Source of the DNA: Ceratodon purpureus
Taxonomy: Eukaryota; Streptophyta; Bryopsida; Pseudoditrichales; Ditrichaceae
Assembly: GCA_014871385.1 (NCBI GenBank)
Contig: CM026426.1
Coordinates: forward strand, 38,843,799-38,907,798
Direction of reading: 5' to 3'
DNA: 64,000 bases
Program-made: the position numbers and the translations under genes
Shown: in pieces, positions 1 through 12,260 of the stretch
How the letters are laid out: the number at the start of each line of letters is the position of its first letter
Position numbering within the stretch: the stretch's first letter is position 1
Notes under the pieces: generated by a model
The model's input: the letters and a program-made list of their open reading frames with translations, nothing else
Databases searched by the model: none
What the model was told of the DNA's origin: nothing

Positions 1-165
1 CAGTGGATGAAGACTTCCGAGTGGTATCACCTTAATTGTGCAACGGTTTTGTCCAGGAAGTTAGGATACTCTGTTGTGCGGACGTGCACTAAACACTCCT
101 GAGATATACTATTTTGCACAGAATGGGAAGAGGACTGTCATAATGCTGGAAGTACTATAGTTCCT

Positions 166-906
166 GTGGAAGACTGGATGAGAAGAAAAATTCACTCTTT
201 GAGTCTTGACTTGTTCGATCCAAATGAGGCTGACCTTCTTCTACTTTCGAATCCTCCATTGCTAACATGCAAACGATATTCGAAAATGAAAGCTTACGGG
301 AATCATTGGAGAGTGGAGGATGAGGTGAGCAGCTCCTGGACAAATTATGACTGCGGAGTGGCCTGCTTTGAAGCGAGTGACCACGTCGTGCGTTCCGGTG
401 TAGACTATGTGGGCATTTTACAGGACATTATTGTTCCAGATTATGGTGATTTAAATACACAAGTGATCATCTTCTCATGTACCTGGAAGAAGAGAACCGA
501 CAACCATAACAACAGCACCTACGTTCGTGATGGAGACGGCTTTTTAGTAGTCAACTTCAAGCACAACATCCCGAAGTCCGTTGATCCATACGCTTTCCCT
601 AGTCAGTGCACACAGGTGTTTTTCTCAGACGATGACCTTCGACCTAAAGGTTCACAGTGGAAAGTGGTTCTTAGGAAGGAAGCTAGAGGAAGGCGAAAGG
701 TAGAAGAAGATGACGATCTGTTCATAGCCACCAACGCGTCTGTGATGGGGGGACTGGTATCCGGAAGTTCACTGTTAAACCAATCAGTTGAACCTAATCT
801 AACGGGAGCTATAGTCCTCAACGACGTTGATAATGCCATAGCAATGCAGGGTTTTGATGATGATGCTACAAACACAGTTAGAGGAAAAAGGAAACGGCGT
901 ACATAG
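166..906 (+). pseudogene. CACTA (En/Spm) transposase, C-terminal part with DUF4216-like domain
   Basis: This 246-residue frame is the tail of a plant CACTA transposase gene. Residues about 60-170 follow the DUF4216 pattern: a start like VDYVGILQDIIVPDYGDL, then a hydrophobic strand with a Cys-x-Trp (IIFSCTWKK), then DGDGFLVVNFKH, then a block ending in TQVFFSDDDL and QWKVVLRK. In plant TNP2-type proteins this domain lies C-terminal to the catalytic Transposase_21 region. The frame carries upstream to position 1 but with a stop near base 100, so either an intron or decay separates it from the rest, which is outside the window. The C-terminus is acidic and then ends in a basic KRKRR run. The family call is fairly safe; whether this copy was ever active cannot be judged from the tail alone. 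Confidence 0.72.
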
Positions 907-3371
907 CGGAGATAAAGGCTATGTAACAGTAGACATAGTGAACTCAAGATAAGCAGGTGAGAGCATCTAATCTCAATGTTTAATGCCCTGATAACTGTAT
1001 AAATTATTTACGTTGTAAGCTTGAATTTGGCTTTCTACTCAATTTCAGTGAAATTGTACTTAATGTTTCCTTTTCACCGTACAGTACATGTTATATTTCC
1101 CACTTATGTAATAGAACAAGTGGAGGTAAAATGGCTTTCGTCAAAGTCGACTTAGTGACGTACATACTGTTTTGATCGTGATAAATTTATCATTTTTATT
1201 TCAAACACCTGTTGAATGATACTCAGATTGCTTTGAATACAGGAACTACTGCGGAGGTCAAACAACATCGCAATAGCGCAGTCTGCTACGAGGTAAGCCT
1301 TGCGTCATCTCCTCTGTGCAACAGACTTACAAAACTTCGAGTCTATATGGTCAGTACAAGTATTTGATGTTTCTTGATTTATATTGTTCGGATTAGACAA
1401 AGTAATTCATTGAGTAAAGCGAAATGTTCCACCTCTTCGTCATTTACTTAACTTCAGTAGAAAAAGAGTTGACATAATGTCATCGGAATATACGTTGTCA
1501 CTGTATATTTAAGAAATTTGTTATGGAAGTGGACGTCGGACTGTCTCTTAATACTTATCCAGTAGTCACGAGTCTGCGATTGTTGTTTACTGTAAACCAG
1601 ACGGTACATACTGTTTAAGACGAATCTGACATATATATTTTACTGGAACACCGACTTTATCTTTTTAATTGAGCTTACATTGATAATTTGGAACACTGTA
1701 CTCTACATTGTGAGGAAAAAAACAAAAAAAAACAGTCGATGGTGTATTTGTTCTCGAGCAAGGGTAAAACATGAGATGCTATGATCTCTGTTTTTGACAA
1801 TTACGCTAAGTTCTGAAGTTTTTTTCCGACGACGTTGTTTATCTTCAGAGAACCATATGAGTATACGTGGAAACTGATATTTTGTTTCACCGGTGAAATG
1901 TATGTACCGACAGCGCTATGTTTTTTATTCATCGGCGTACGTAGTGCATTCGTATTTGAACTGGCACAATCAAATGGCTGGCCTTATCCTTTATGCTATA
2001 CCCCTGTTGATTACTAAGTCGGTCATGAATTTTGTTGTCTTGCAGGCCGTAGATTGTTGAAGCTTCGGGAGATCAATCTAAACGCACAGCATGTTCTGTT
2101 TTTTACAGTAATCCCTTTTTTATTTTTATTTGAAAATCAACATTGATCTGAAGGTGGAGTTTGGGACAAAGATATTAATTTTTAATCAGTTAAATAATGA
2201 TATATAAGGAATACTTATTTATTTAAATAAAGATTATACAGTCTTCATTTTGTCATATGGTTTTTTGGTTTTCCACCTTCTTAGTATATTGGGGCAAATT
2301 TAATTTATAAATTCTCACTCATATTCAGATCATTTTAGCGATTCATACGATTGCAATCGATGTTTGTGCAGACCAGAACAGTCATCCAATTGGACGTATG
2401 TTTTCATCCATCGGATAAATTCATTCATATGGGGGATCCGGTGCATCTCATCAACTATCATTGAAGCAATCCGGAGAATTGACATGGTGGGTCTCCAGCA
2501 TACACATTATTGTCTTCTCAGAGCCGCTTTCTCAGTATGTCACAGCCCAGTACATCTACATAACAACTCATGATTATCGTTGGGTTTATCCAAAATGTTC
2601 GTAAATTAAAATTATGTTCCGAAATCTACTAAAATCGAGTACTATGTACAGGGTGGGAGTCGTAATGTAACCCCAGAGCACATTCGTATCATTTACAGAA
2701 ATCTCCAAATTCAGTTGAATTCCGCATGCTACTAAAGGATGAGAACACTGGCGCTGGACTTGGTTTTCTTTCTTCTCTGCGACGGAGCGCTTGCCTCTTG
2801 CGTGCATTCTCTGTGAGCATCTGCATTTCGAGGTGGGTTCTTTCTCGTAATTGATCCGTTTGTTACGTTGTAGGTGTCAATTGCAGAGGAGAGTAGTGAT
2901 GGTTAAGGAAATGTGCTAATTTGATGGAATGAGGTGGTCACAGTGATGGTGAAGATCGTGATTTCTCATGTTTTTACACTGTGTTATTTCTGGTTTTCTG
3001 TAGAAGAACATGCATACTGCGCTTTGTAATGGGTAAAAGGTTTGGCGAATGCTAATATCCATATAATATAGGGAATAAGGTTACCGAGTAGTTGCTTCGT
3101 TTCCGACTGTGACCCGGAGAAATTCACATCGCTGTGTTCGGTGACATAGTGATGTCTGAGAATTAGAGAGACTCAAGCACACGAGGCATTTTAACATTGG
3201 CTATACTAACAGTCCTCATACGAAGACAGTGTTCATGGTCGTCAATTGATCAATTCTTGACCATACGTATCCCGTGAAACCGAAAGACATGAGTTTGATG
3301 AGAGTGTGAAACAGTGTTTGTGTGATAAGAAGATGAAAAAACGTACGCGTGTATGCTAATTGGAGTTTTGC
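907..3371. other. AT-rich spacer without a supported gene
   Basis: Only short, unconvincing frames occur here on either strand. I see no RNA gene and no clear repeat. The stretch lies between the DUF4216 tail and the next plus-strand gene and is probably internal non-coding DNA of the CACTA element. Confidence 0.5.
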
Positions 3372-4748
3372 ATGACAGGTATGGGGATCCTTTGTTCGCC
3401 TGTGAGGATGGAAGGAGAAGCTGATCCGTGTCCACATGCGTCGACCGATGACGATGACGAAACTAAACCAGAAAGTAACGCAATAGACAACCAAACCAAA
3501 GGTATGTTCTCACACGCAAAAAGAAACTGTAACATATGTGCGAGGATGCGGATTGTTGTAGAGGTCGCGAGTGTTCTACAATTGTCGAATTACATATCGC
3601 AAATCACCTCTGACACTCCTGAGTAATGCTAAACACTTATTCTTGTTCTCGTGTAATTGGATTTTGAAATGGTTACGTGCAACGCGTAGTGCTCTGGTAA
3701 AACACAGTCTAAGATTTATGGGGTAGTTCATTGCTTTGCGCACATGTGTTGGTTTTGTATGTACTATTAGAAGTCTTCCTTTTTTATGGCTGTCTGTTAT
3801 TATCTAAAGTTCTTGTCATTGTATGATATGACTCAAAGTATTGAAGTGAAAGACATATTGTCACTGATGATTTCAGTAGCAAACGGTGAAACAGAGGACA
3901 GAGACACTTCTCCAAATGTTGAAGCGAATGCAGACTATGATGCAGTCCACGTCGAGATAATCCATGGCACTGAAGACGTCATAGAATCTAACCTCGCAGC
4001 AATTCAGGAGAAAGAAGATCCTGAGGGGGTTTTAAGGGCCGGGACGTCTGTGAATTCGGCACTATCAGTGGGGCCACATCGTGGCCAGGAAGTTGGTGGA
4101 GACGATGGACAAGTCTTCGTCCACTATTATGTATCTGGCACATCTGAGGTCCGCAAGTATTACACAATAAAGGTATCAAAGAAAGACTCTGCTACAGTAG
4201 AGAGTATTGATGAGGAAGACATTGGAGTGGAAGCGAAAGGAGAAACGGTGGAAGCTACTGATGAAGATGAAGATGACGAGGACAAAGATGATAGTGTGTA
4301 TATTGATGTGTCCAGCGGTGTTATGCAAGTACCTAGTCCTAAAGAGGAGGTGAATTTCGGAGGACATGTACCACGGGGCAATGTTGTAGCGCGGGGAATG
4401 GCAAATTCTGGTGTTGGTGGAGCTTGCGGAAGTTACAACGAGAAGAAAACATTCACACAATTGCAGAAGTGGGAATACGAAAATGGTCTCGATGTTGACG
4501 GAGTGACTGATATGAAACGCTGGGCCATCGAAGTTGGATTAGCGGAGGATGGAGACGATGATACACAGAAGTCAAAAAGACTGAAAAGGAACCAAGTCAT
4601 AGAACCTCCAAAGTACGGGTACTCCTCAACGCGTATAATGATTACTTCTGCACCAGAGACGGCAGATACAGAGGAAGAGGAAGAGGAGCCCAAGCTTGAT
4701 GAAGACGACGATGGCATTCGCGCACAGAAAGGAAAGAAAAAAATGTGA
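3372..4748 (+). CDS. acidic hypothetical protein, two exons, probable CACTA accessory gene
   Basis: I do not recognise the family. Exon 1 (about 3372-3501, ATG chosen because the frame before it opens with a non-ATG codon) ends at a good donor, AAAG|GTATGT. Exon 2 starts after TTTCAG at 3877, and the 375-bp intron keeps the frame (phase 1). The product of about 330 residues is very acidic: an Asp/Glu tract (DEDEDDEDKDD) in the middle and a second one (EEEEEE) near the end. Between them is a short ordered-looking block, FTQLQKWEYENGLDVDGVTD, followed by a basic KSKRLKRN signal that could act as a nuclear localisation sequence. Its place 2.5 kb after a CACTA transposase tail, in the same direction, fits a second (TNPA-like) gene of that element. 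This is inference from position and composition only. Confidence 0.45.
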
Positions 4749-6194
4749 TGTATATGGCTTTATGAGAGAGGTACGTCGTGTTTATATTTCATACCCTCAC
4801 GAAGTACCCGTCAGTATTCCAATATGTCCAATGTACCTCAATCAATCTATTTCACAGAACCAAAAGTTTTCTGCTTCTTATTTTCTCTATGTGTGCTGTA
4901 TTTGCAGAGATATGGACATTCGTCGTACAGTGCAATGGCGTTTTAATCTGATAGTTTTGCTAACAAGAAATGACAACCGCTTTTAGAAAAGAATGTCGAA
5001 ACGTTCCTCATTGCCGAAATGTTATTTTGGAAGATGCATTCTTTGTTAGAACCTTTTGAACAGTTCACTATCAAGGAATGTAGATGTGTACCGTTACAGG
5101 TGGAAGTATATGATCCTGACAAACGATATGCATCAGAAACAGTGAATAGTTAACATAAGGAGCTTTTTTTTTTAATGGCCAGTCCCTTTATTTTTTGGCT
5201 TGTGGCATGGAATAGAGTTCTGTCCACCAAAACTATGTGTGAATTGATATGCGGCCCTGCAGTAAAAAATCAATTTGAAGTGAAGTAAAATACCTTTGTT
5301 CAATTGAATCATGGAATTAACATAGCGTTTGTGAGTAGGTTACTTGTGAATGTAATTAATGTCACGATACATGACAGAATTGCCTGAGTGTTTTACATGC
5401 TCGAGAGAAAGAATATGTGCATTACTGTCTGGAATCACCATACGTCGGCATGTAAGCCAGTAAGGATTTTGCATTTAGAATGTTGTTTGATGAGTATTGG
5501 AATTGAAGGTCTATCTATTGTGCTCGAGGAAGCATTTTCACTGATGTTACGTGAAAGTTTTTGGTCGTTCAGTTGTTTAGTACTCCCGGACATTGGGAAC
5601 TGTCAGAAGTATTGTAATCAAAAATCTTTATTTCGGCAGATGTTTTCAGAGTCGGAGTCATTCTGAACTTGCGGTGTTCAATTAGAAATGATTTTTTGAA
5701 GTCTGGACACATCAGGTTTTGAAGAAAACTGCTGCTTTAATCGTAAGTGGATGAAACACCTCCATTATATGTGAAGTTTTTAATGAATCAAATTTCAACG
5801 ATGCTGTAGATGTTAAATTCTTTACGACTCTGATTTGTTTTTTATAAATCGCATTTATTATTTCTGTTTGTTAAACCGTCATCCTCGATCCTGATTGGTT
5901 ATTTGTGTATCTGGTGGTTGGTTTTGAAGGAGGTGTCCTCTTTGCTGGAGATGTGAGTGCCAGTTCGACAGACACTCGTACAGACGTTAAGTCGAATGCA
6001 TCCGATAAGAGCGTCACTTATTCTTGTTGTTATACTGTAAGTTATTGGATTACAGTTCTTATCATCCTCCGCTTTATCACGTGATCACACTGTCAGTATA
6101 TGTGTTTCATCTGATATATTGCCAAAGGTTAGTGCTGATCCACGGATAGTTTGAGTACAGTTTTAGTTGTGCGAATTGATAGAATTTTTTTACC
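4749..6194. other. AT-rich spacer without a supported gene
   Basis: The region holds only short low-quality frames. I see no conserved motif, RNA gene or repeat. It separates two plus-strand acidic genes. Confidence 0.5.
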
Positions 6195-6842
6195 ATGGAC
6201 GTCCGAAAAGAATGGGAGATAGGAACAACTGATGCAGAGTTGGAGAGGGAGGCTTCTGATGATGGGAACAATAGTAACGCGGAAGTGGAGGAGAGGAACG
6301 CGAAGAGGAAACGGTCAAACGAACCTCAGGAGAGTCGTCACACACAGGGAATTAGATCCGAAGATGACAGTGACGTTTCCAATGTTCAACGAGTGAAACG
6401 TGATGAGTGTCAGGGTCTACGGAAAGGGTCGGATACTATTCAGAATGACTGTGGTATGCATATATCTACGAGGGGGAATATGGGAATTTCTGCCTGTGAA
6501 GTAATGACAGAGGGGGAGGATGCAGGGCAATCGTCGTCTGACCCTTTAGAATACATTGCAGAGGTATGGCGGAAGTACGACGAGCACTGTGCGTTCGTCG
6601 AAGCAAATCCAGAGTGCTACGTCTTGAAGCTTACGTTAGAGGAGTTCGTTGGACAAACAGATGCTGACGAATCAGAATTCGGGCCGGAGGATACCTTAGA
6701 GACAATTTGGGAGGAGATCATTAATGCACCATTGCCGTTTGAGGAACGCATCAAAATATGGAAGCAGCGCCATAATCGTTTCGTCGAGGTAGAGTGGAAG
6801 AAAAAAAAAAGGGAAGATGAAGGAGAAGGTAGTAAACATTGA
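6195..6842 (+). CDS. hypothetical charged protein (215 aa)
   Basis: I do not recognise the family. The ATG sits in a good plant context (ACCATGG) and opens an uninterrupted 215-codon frame. The first 110 residues are low-complexity and charged, with a basic NAKRKRSNEP stretch that may direct the protein to the nucleus. Residues about 120-205 look folded, with regularly spaced aromatic and hydrophobic residues (for example EVWRKYDEHCAFVEANPECY and ERIKIWKQRHNRFVEVEWKK), and the end is a lysine run. It follows the acidic gene at 3.4-4.7 kb in the same orientation, so it may be another gene of the same CACTA element. The intact frame argues that it is younger or better kept than most genes here. 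Confidence 0.45.
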   Translation: MDVRKEWEIGTTDAELEREASDDGNNSNAEVEERNAKRKRSNEPQESRHTQGIRSEDDSDVSNVQRVKRDECQGLRKGSDTIQNDCGMHISTRGNMGISACEVMTEGEDAGQSSSDPLEYIAEVWRKYDEHCAFVEANPECYVLKLTLEEFVGQTDADESEFGPEDTLETIWEEIINAPLPFEERIKIWKQRHNRFVEVEWKKKKREDEGEGSKH

Positions 6843-8250
6843 CAGAGGCGCCCGCTCGTTCAGAACTTCAGAAGAGGTAAGCTGTTTGATCTAGAAGAGT
6901 TTTGCTATTGGTTGTAGATTATGAATTTCAAAGTTTATTGAATTTTTTACACTTTCATAACTTTTATTAGTCACTTAGAAAAGAACATATATAAACAGTG
7001 CCACATATATAAACAGTGCAACATATATAAACTTATGGTGTAACCATGCATTTAGCGACACTACTTGATAAATTGCTGTCCAAACATAGTCTTTCTGCAC
7101 TCCGGTGCGAGTAATGAGGATGCTCTTTCAGAAAGTAATGTCGTACACGTTTGAGATGTTGTAGAGTTTTTGATATCACTATACATACTTGATGAATACA
7201 TATTCACAGTTCATTCTGTCATGTTCAGTGATTTTGTCAGGAATACGAGCGGACCAATTCGGGTCTCTACGTCTGTGTGGCTTCGTTAGAGGAAGATGTC
7301 GAATTTCAGAAAGGCAACCTAAACACTGGAAAGTATGTTTTGAATTTATAGTATAACAAGAGTTTGAATCACATTTAGCTTCGACATAGAACTCTCAGAT
7401 GCGGTGAAGTTGCAAATTCCTTTCAATTGTGTACATGAGGTCACCATCGTCTGTTAGAAAATCTCTTTTCCGTGCAATGAAACAATTTTTATTATAACAT
7501 TAATCGGAAAACATATTTATATGTTTTACTGTGATAGTCGATTCAGGTTTCATGCTATGCCGTATCTCTTTCCTATGGCATCAGATTTGTAACGATTACA
7601 TATGTAGTCAATTATCCAAGGTGAAATTCAACTGTTAGTTAGCAGACCTGCCGCAGGTACTCGTATTTCAACTTTAACTCCATTTGGTGTTGTCTTCTGA
7701 AGTAACTCGATGAATACCCAACACAGTTCGATTCACCAACGACCTGTATTAAAACCGCATATCTGAGGGAGATCGAAACGATGTTGAAGTAGAAACTGTG
7801 TCATTTAGACTCGTAGATTGCTGGAAGTATGTTACAGAATTCATAAGATTCCCGACGACTACTATGTTCGCATAGATAAGATGACACCCTCGACTGGATA
7901 CGCGAACGGCAGGGTAATCCGACATCTACAAGTACGATAAGTTTGTGTTGTATGAACACATTCGATTCAATTTCGTTGAAAGCAACCTCGAAAAAATTCG
8001 TAGACCCTTCCCCCAGTACAGGTAGATTGAGAACCAATGTGGATGACAACTACATCGTCGGACGAAGTTACTACAGTTACATGCGATTGTAGACAGGCGA
8101 AGGAACAGTAAAATACGAGGAGAAGACCACCGGCGGACACGGAACTACAGTTGGCCCCGTCAGAATCTAAAAAGTGCGAGGGTCATTTTCAGGGTCATTT
8201 AAATTGGAAACCGGACATCTGGTCATTACTGCACATGCTCCAAGGACATG
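6843..8250. other. AT-rich spacer, possible 3' part of the CACTA element
   Basis: Apart from the 18-bp repeat I see no gene here. Short CTAC/GTAG-containing words are frequent between about 7.6 and 8.1 kb and could be subterminal transposase-binding sites, but I could not define a CACTA terminal repeat. Base composition turns GC-rich at about 8.2 kb, where a different sequence begins. Confidence 0.4.
6985..7034. repeat. 18-bp tandem repeat, 2.8 copies
   Basis: The unit ACATATATAAACAGTGCM occurs at 6985-7002 and 7003-7020, and a third copy is cut short at 7034. The copies are near identical, so the array is recent. No function is implied. Confidence 0.85.
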
Positions 8251-8545
8251 AATCCTACTAGTGGGTCCGAGTCCCAGTTCCGGCTGTCCCAACCAGGGAG
8301 CTGGCATAGGTTTCCGAGTCAGACCCAGAAATCGTAATGGGTCCCTTCTCCGCCTAATCCTTCCTCTTCCTCAAAACTCTCCGAGCACCGGAACTGTCAG
8401 CAGGGTAGTCCACCATTGGCGTTCCGGTGGGTGTAGGAATCACTGTTCCGGTCTGGGCTGTGGATGAAGGGGTAAGTGCCCCCTCTTGAGTCACTCGGGT
8501 CCGTCCGGTTGGTGAAATGGCCCGTCCCCATTCCGCTCCTGCTAC

Positions 8546-10111
8546 CTACCCTTGATAAGCCGGCATAATAACCGACGATCCGAGTGTTGGGAGAACAACC
8601 GGCTGCACGGGCCGGGTTACCTCTTCCGTAATCGTCCGCTCTTTGGATCGCCTAACGGTGACTGTAGTCCCTGTCACCTCCGCATGACCGGTGGGGATCG
8701 CGCAGCCTTGCTGAACCGTGCTGGCTCCGGGTGATGCCACCTGTGCTTGGTGTTCCCGGATCATCTCCGCGATCGTCTGGACCGGTTTGAAGATATCCGC
8801 GTCGACCGTCATCTGCTCGTCAAGCTGAAGGTTGCGCTCTATTGGGGTCCGGAACGCTACCCCACGAGATTCCCCTACAACGGTCCGAGAGGGAGATCCG
8901 GGGAGCGGAAGGTTCCGACCTGCGGTTCCGATACTAGGACTTCCAACTCCCGGATTGAGCAGCTGCCGAACCTTCTTCAGAATCTGGTTCATCAAGTGCT
9001 CGCATTTGGAGAGGATCGTGATGATCTTCTGCTTGTTCTCCAAATCTGCAGGCTGCAATACATTCTCGTCGAACAACCGGGCCTTGTTGACTATAGCATC
9101 CAAATTCCCTACCAACTTCCGAAGCTCACCCGAGGTCTCCTCCTGCTCGGCATGGAACTTCCGGATCTCCTCACTCTTCGTCGCCAGTTCCCTCGTAAAC
9201 TCCTGCAACTGAAGCTCCAACTGCTTCTTCTCACTCCGAAGTTTCGGGGCGTCTTTCAAAAGCTCCACCTCTCGGATCACTTCCTCCGGTAAACAGCCCC
9301 CGAGAGACGTGCAGACCCTCCTGAACAGCGTCTCGATCCGATTGTAAGAGGCCTGCGCCCGATGAGTTTCCTCCCGAATTCTCCGGAATAGTTCAACCGG
9401 AAATCCCCGCTCGGAACTGACCTCCTTCCGTTCCGCATCTCCCCGGGCCGTGGAGGGCTCCGCGTGCTGCGACGAGGCGCGTTCCGATCGTGACTTGGAG
9501 TGGGCCTTTGTATCGCCGGGATTCGGAATGATCGCCGTATCATCATCCCGTTCCGTGGACGCTGTATCCGAGGTTTTGCCGTGCGGTTCGACATCCATCC
9601 CGGGCGGGATCTCCTGAAAATTGAGGAAGTTCTTGGCCGTCGTATAATCCTCCTCCTCCTTATCCCTCAGCAAACCATACGAGTGGTAAAGGTGGTAGAG
9701 AAAAGGGGTGATCGGGGTCGGCTTCTTTCCGATCAATGGCACCATCTTCTGCACGGTTTCCGCTATGAGCGCGGCCCAATTCACCGGACGCTCCCCCGTG
9801 TACGCTCGGAAGATGGTGTTCCCGACCGTTATGGTGACCTGTTCCGGTTTCAGCGGATACAGGATTGGAACGAGGAAGGCTAAGACCTGTCTCTGTCTCC
9901 TATCCTAGCAGGCGTCTATCACGTAACCGTTGTTCTTATGGATCTTCCCGTGAAACCTATCTTGCACGTATCTATCCGTCGGGCTTGCCCAAAGGAGCCC
10001 GTTCTGCTCGAAGTCGTAAGTTTCCGCCCACCGTTCCGCACTCCACAGCGTGGGCTTGCCCCGGATTGTATTGTCCCACCTATTATCCGGTCCGTGCAGG
10101 ATCTCCGTCAC
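8546..10111 (-). pseudogene. retroelement-type accessory ORF, body (interrupted by the LTR element)
   Basis: This minus-strand coding region looks conserved, but I cannot name its family with certainty. The part nearest 10.1 kb contains a run like NNGYVIDAC and then a block resembling VNWAALIAETVQKMV and PFLYHLYHSYGLL. The middle is a long charged coiled coil (LRSEKKQLELQLQEFTRELA), and the end is Pro/Thr-rich. The layout resembles accessory proteins carried by large plant LTR elements, so I treat it as a fossil. Its beginning lies on the other side of the LTR retrotransposon, at 24,157-24,302, with GTCAC duplicated at both junctions. The region is broken. GC content is higher than in its surroundings. 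Confidence 0.5.
10107..10111. repeat. target-site duplication GTCAC, left
   Basis: The five bases just outside the left LTR match those just outside the right LTR. This is the size expected for Ty3/gypsy integrase. Confidence 0.95.
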
Positions 10112-10718
10112 TGTTAAAGGGTGATTTAGCTCACTCTTTGATAGCTAAGCTACTGTCCAAATCTAAAGGAGAACTCAAGAAATTTTAGTACCCACCTAGT
10201 ATTTCTACTTCTAGATCCTGCTCCTAGGCTGTACTCAACAAACCCAGCTCCTGCTCCATTCAGACTGCTATCAATGCAACTACCCAACACCCCATTTCCC
10301 ACAAATCCCTAGTAATCAACACACACTCCAATGTATTCAAAGGGCTCTACTTTCAGCATTAAAGTCTGTCCCATACAATCAGTCCTGCTCTAATCAGTCC
10401 TGCCCTGCCCTCCAACAACTTCCTACCATTCTAACATCATCTCCTAATCTCCATAGCCACAACAAACTCTGCAAGAGAGTGAGAGAGAGAGTGAGAGCCG
10501 CCACCCTCACTCCTTACTAACCCCCCCCAAACCCTAGCCGCCCTTCAATCTGTCCATTTTTCATCCAAGTCGATTTTTCATCCGACTGTCAAAACTTCAT
10601 CCAAAACGCAGTAACTAAGAAATCCGCAGTAACTAACTGTTTTACTGCTCCTGGCAGTTTACTGTTCCTGCTCCTGTTTTATTGCTCCTAGGTAAAAAGG
10701 CAAAAAATCCATTTAACA
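10112..10718 (-). repeat. 3' LTR (607 bp)
   Basis: It has TG...CA ends in a short inverted repeat (TGTTAAA...TTTAACA). It aligns base for base, without gaps, with the copy at 23,550-24,156 and shows 9 substitutions. A GA-rich run (GAGAGTGAGAGAGAG) is shared by both copies. Confidence 0.97.
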
Positions 10719-10737
10719 TTATCCCCCTTTTAGTCAG
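10719..10737 (-). other. polypurine tract
   Basis: On the minus strand the bases directly before the 3' LTR read AAAAGGGGGATAA. This is the purine run that primes plus-strand DNA synthesis in LTR elements. Confidence 0.8.
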
Positions 10738-10855
10738 CATCTGCCCTTAGATGCTCCAGCTTTAAGTTTTATGTAGTTAGCCAAAAATAAAAAAGGGAAA
10801 TAAAAATTAAAAAGAGTCTACTACTGGTCTTACCAGTATACCCCGTAATCCTACT

Positions 10856-11530
10856 CTAGCCACTCGTTGGTGTAGCCTCGGTAACTTTCTCCTCTAATCC
10901 TGGTGGTGTCGCCACTGGTCCTGGTGGTGTCTGTGTTGCTACTGGCCCTCCTACTACCGAGACTGGTCCTGCCTCCGAGGCTAATCCTGCTGCCGTGGCT
11001 GGTCCTGCTGCCGTGGCTGGTCCTGCACTAGTGTCCAAAGAAGACACCACTAGCCCTATGATACGCTCCACCTCCTCGAAGCCAGTAGTTGGTTCGGGTG
11101 CTCCCTGCTCCTCATCTATCCAGTAGGCAAATGTAGGAAAAGCCTCCACAAACCAAACTAAATACCTGTTCAACCGATCCTGGTCCTCGCCATAAGCTTT
11201 CAGCTCGTCACACACATGTTTCTTGGAGGTAGTTAGCAAATGCTGAGCTAGTCCTCGGGCAGCTGGAGTTGAATTGGCTTCGGCCACATCCAGTTGGCGT
11301 CTCAACTGCTGGTTCTCGAGTGCCAATCGGTCGAAGTCGTTCAACCGGGCATTGGTCTTAAGTTCTAGCTCCAATCTCCGCCTGCGGGCTTCTTCCACCA
11401 TCCCTCCTTGTGCTGCCCACCTGGCCCGCTCTTGTTGCTGCTCCTCGGTGAAGGCTGTCAGTTTCCTCCTAGTTTCGGCCCAGGTAATCTTCAATTCCTT
11501 CATCTCCTTCCCTGCCTGGCCTAGCTGCAC
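10856..11530 (-). CDS. LTR element extra ORF: coiled-coil, Ala/Pro-repeat protein
   Basis: This 224-residue frame in the 3' part of the LTR element has an N-terminal coiled coil (for example QAGKEMKELKITWAETRRKL), a short folded-looking middle with several aromatic residues, and a tail of repeated Gly-Pro-Ala-Thr-Ala-Ala units with TPP-rich sequence. It has no resemblance to gag or pol. It overlaps in position with, but is in a different frame from, the ORF at 11,469-12,260. Its function is unknown. Confidence 0.4.
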   Translation of the reverse strand: MQLGQAGKEMKELKITWAETRRKLTAFTEEQQQERARWAAQGGMVEEARRRRLELELKTNARLNDFDRLALENQQLRRQLDVAEANSTPAARGLAQHLLTTSKKHVCDELKAYGEDQDRLNRYLVWFVEAFPTFAYWIDEEQGAPEPTTGFEEVERIIGLVVSSLDTSAGPATAAGPATAAGLASEAGPVSVVGGPVATQTPPGPVATPPGLEEKVTEATPTSG

Positions 11531-12260
11531 TGTAAGCTCCTGGTTTTTGGCCTACAGTTCCTGATTGTGCTCTACTAACTCTGCATACGAGGGTTTCCGC
11601 TGATCTAAGCGTGTCTGCAGGTTCTTGATCCTCCTGGTCTCGTCTAGCCAAGTGGTCATTTGCTCCATCAAGCTCTCTAACCCTACTACCACCTCGGACT
11701 TCCCTCCATCTACTGACATGAAGGCCCCCCCCCAGATTCCGTGGTGATAGTGTCTCGGTCGTCTTGGTCGTCTTGGCTCCTTCAGCTGTCTGCCCCTCTT
11801 CTCCTGGTGGTTGTTGAGAAGTCTGGCCCTTCTCTTCTACTAGAGCCACTGGCTGAGACTGTTGCAGAGATAGCAGCGTATGGGAGGCCTCCACTCGTGT
11901 CCCTGCTGATGGCCCCTCTGTGACAATCCTCGCCCTCTCCATGCTCCTGGTGGTCGGGGTTCCTTTGGTGTCAGAGGTTATAGCGCCTCTTTCTACCTCC
12001 TCTGCCTCCTTGGAGTCTAGAGACCCCGTAGTGCTCTCCTTGTACCTCGGTCTGGTGTCGTTCCTCCTGAGCCTTTTGAAAGTTAGCCCCTGGTCCTTAG
12101 TCGTAGAGGGGGTCGCTGGCAACTTCCTCTTCCCTTTCTTGGTAACCTTCTCCTGCCTTGTTGATGACGACGACTGGTACTCCCCCTTCCTTTTCTGCTC
12201 TGTCGATCCTGGCTTCAGCTGTTTCCCTTTGGCTGTTCTGGTCCCTTCCCCGCTAACCAC
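11469..12260 (-). CDS. LTR element extra ORF: basic low-complexity protein
   Basis: This 263-residue frame is rich in Lys, Arg, Ser, Thr and Gln and includes KKGKRKLPATP, a possible nuclear localisation signal. There is no recognisable fold. It is part of the extra coding segment between integrase and the 3' LTR. I do not assign a function. Confidence 0.35.
   Translation of the reverse strand: MVSGEGTRTAKGKQLKPGSTEQKRKGEYQSSSSTRQEKVTKKGKRKLPATPSTTKDQGLTFKRLRRNDTRPRYKESTTGSLDSKEAEEVERGAITSDTKGTPTTRSMERARIVTEGPSAGTRVEASHTLLSLQQSQPVALVEEKGQTSQQPPGEEGQTAEGAKTTKTTETLSPRNLGGGLHVSRWREVRGGSRVRELDGANDHLARRDQEDQEPADTLRSAETLVCRVSRAQSGTVGQKPGAYSAARPGREGDEGIEDYLGRN

Noticed and set aside
8250-9880. Plus-strand frames opposite the accessory ORF
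   Set aside because: High GC reduces stop codons on the opposite strand. The minus-strand product has coherent helices, while the plus-strand products are Arg/Pro-rich noise.
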